From Pseudidiomarina mangrovi (GTDB lineage Bacteria; Pseudomonadota; Gammaproteobacteria; Enterobacterales; Alteromonadaceae): DNA of 64,000 bases. The translations under genes were made by a program, and so were the position numbers. Shown here one piece after another: positions 63,483 to 64,000 of the stretch (positions are counted from its first letter, which is position 1; each line of letters starts with the position of its first letter). A model generated the notes under the pieces. That model had not been told where the DNA came from and searched no databases. It saw only the letters and a program-made list of their open reading frames with translations. Location: assembly GCF_003999375.1 (NCBI RefSeq), contig NZ_RJLC01000010.1:62001-126000 (forward strand). The letters run 5' to 3'.

Positions 63483-64000
63483 ACACATCCAAGAACATCA
63501 TCGTCACTAAACCCACCATAAAACCGCTGGTGGCGCGGCGATGATGGCCATGACGATGGGTTTCAGGGATCAGCTCATGGCTGATGACAAACAACATGGC
63601 GCCGGCTGAGAATACTAAGCCCCATGGCAGTAAGGTACCCGATAGCTGGACGAATAAGCCACCGACTAAACCACCTAATGGCTCCAATAAGCCGGTTGCT
63701 GCCGCTACCCAGAACGCCTTGCTGCGGCTATAACCCACGGCTAACAAGCCAATAGCCACCGCTAAACCTTCCGGCACGTTTTGTAAGCCAATGCCTATAG
63801 CTAACGGATAGCCAGTGGCAGGATCAGGGCCACCAAAGCCCACCCCAACGGCTAAGCCTTCAGGAAAATTGTGAATTGCCATGGCGAACACAAACAGCCA
63901 AATGGCGCGAATGCGCTCGGGCTTGACGCCCTCCATACCGGTATTGAAGTGACGGTGCGGTACTACGCGCTCAATCACGGCCATTGCCAGTGCGCCGAGC
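63469..64000 (-). CDS. ZIP family metal transporter (5' end outside window)
   Basis: The frame stays open to base 64000, so the start is missing. The visible 177 or so residues hold four to five membrane helices with the ZIP metal-site motifs HNFPEGLAVGVGF and LQNVPEGLAVAIGLL, and HELIPETHRHGHH at the end of a helix. ZIP proteins take up zinc, iron or other divalent metals across the inner membrane. The histidine cluster HRHGHHRR follows helix VI. The metal cannot be told from the sequence. Confidence 0.93.
   Translation of the reverse strand, partial: LGALAMAVIERVVPHRHFNTGMEGVKPERIRAIWLFVFAMAIHNFPEGLAVGVGFGGPDPATGYPLAIGIGLQNVPEGLAVAIGLLAVGYSRSKAFWVAAATGLLEPLGGLVGGLFVQLSGTLLPWGLVFSAGAMLFVISHELIPETHRHGHHRRATSGFMVGLVTMMFLDVWLAA

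Overview
The window is ordinary chromosomal DNA of a gammaproteobacterium. The order of housekeeping genes (rpsT / murJ / ribF-ileS-lspA-fkpB-ispH; ccmABCDEFGHI; aspS-ruvCAB; ybgC-tolQRAB-pal-cpoB-tRNA-Lys-nadA) and the accessory content (TonB receptor, S8 protease with a GlyGly-CTERM-like tail, CrbS-type sensor, DcaP-like porin, S9 peptidase) suggest a marine member of the Alteromonadales, perhaps Idiomarinaceae. That placement is inferred from gene content and protein character, not from a search. I see no prophage, insertion sequence, CRISPR array or rRNA.

Layout. 1-2.0 kb: the 3' part of a GGDEF/EAL protein converging on a small lipoprotein gene. 2.0-18.9 kb: an acetate-use locus made of a DcaP-like porin divergent from acs, a CrbR-type response regulator, an inserted S8 protease and lipoprotein, the giant CrbS-type sensor kinase, the DUF4212/ActP sodium:solute symporter pair, and a cNMP/CBS/DUF294 protein overlapping a DnaQ-like exonuclease. 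A palindrome lies between the porin and acs promoters, and a near-copy of its core lies between crbS and the symporter genes. 19.1-25.0 kb: a TonB-dependent receptor, a methyltransferase, tRNA-Arg(CCT) and a secreted S9 peptidase. 25.2-35.5 kb: rpsT, a DUF885 protein, murJ, a Phd/ParE-type toxin-antitoxin pair wedged before ribF, then ribF-ileS-lspA-fkpB-ispH. 35.5-40.2 kb: type IV pilus genes, namely pilE and a fimT-pilW-pilX-pilV operon whose last pilin is 652 residues long and carries a transthyretin-like C-terminal domain. 40.2-48.1 kb: the full cytochrome c maturation operon and mlaA. 48.2-52.4 kb: a POT peptide transporter, galU and cmoAB. 52.5-56.4 kb: aspS-ruvCAB. 56.4-56.75 kb: the only gap over 300 bp, which holds a likely minus-strand small RNA with its own promoter and terminator. 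56.75-62.3 kb: the Tol-Pal operon and two identical tRNA-Lys genes. 62.4-64 kb: nadA and the end of a ZIP metal transporter gene.

How the genes fit together. The 2-19 kb locus would let the cell sense, import and activate acetate to acetyl-CoA while secreting a large surface protease. The rest is mostly envelope biology (lipoprotein maturation, MlaA, Tol-Pal, type IV pili), cytochrome c assembly, tRNA charging and modification, and Holliday junction processing. The most unusual items are the extended PilV, the candidate small RNA, the shared acetate-locus motif and the palindrome-controlled toxin-antitoxin pair.
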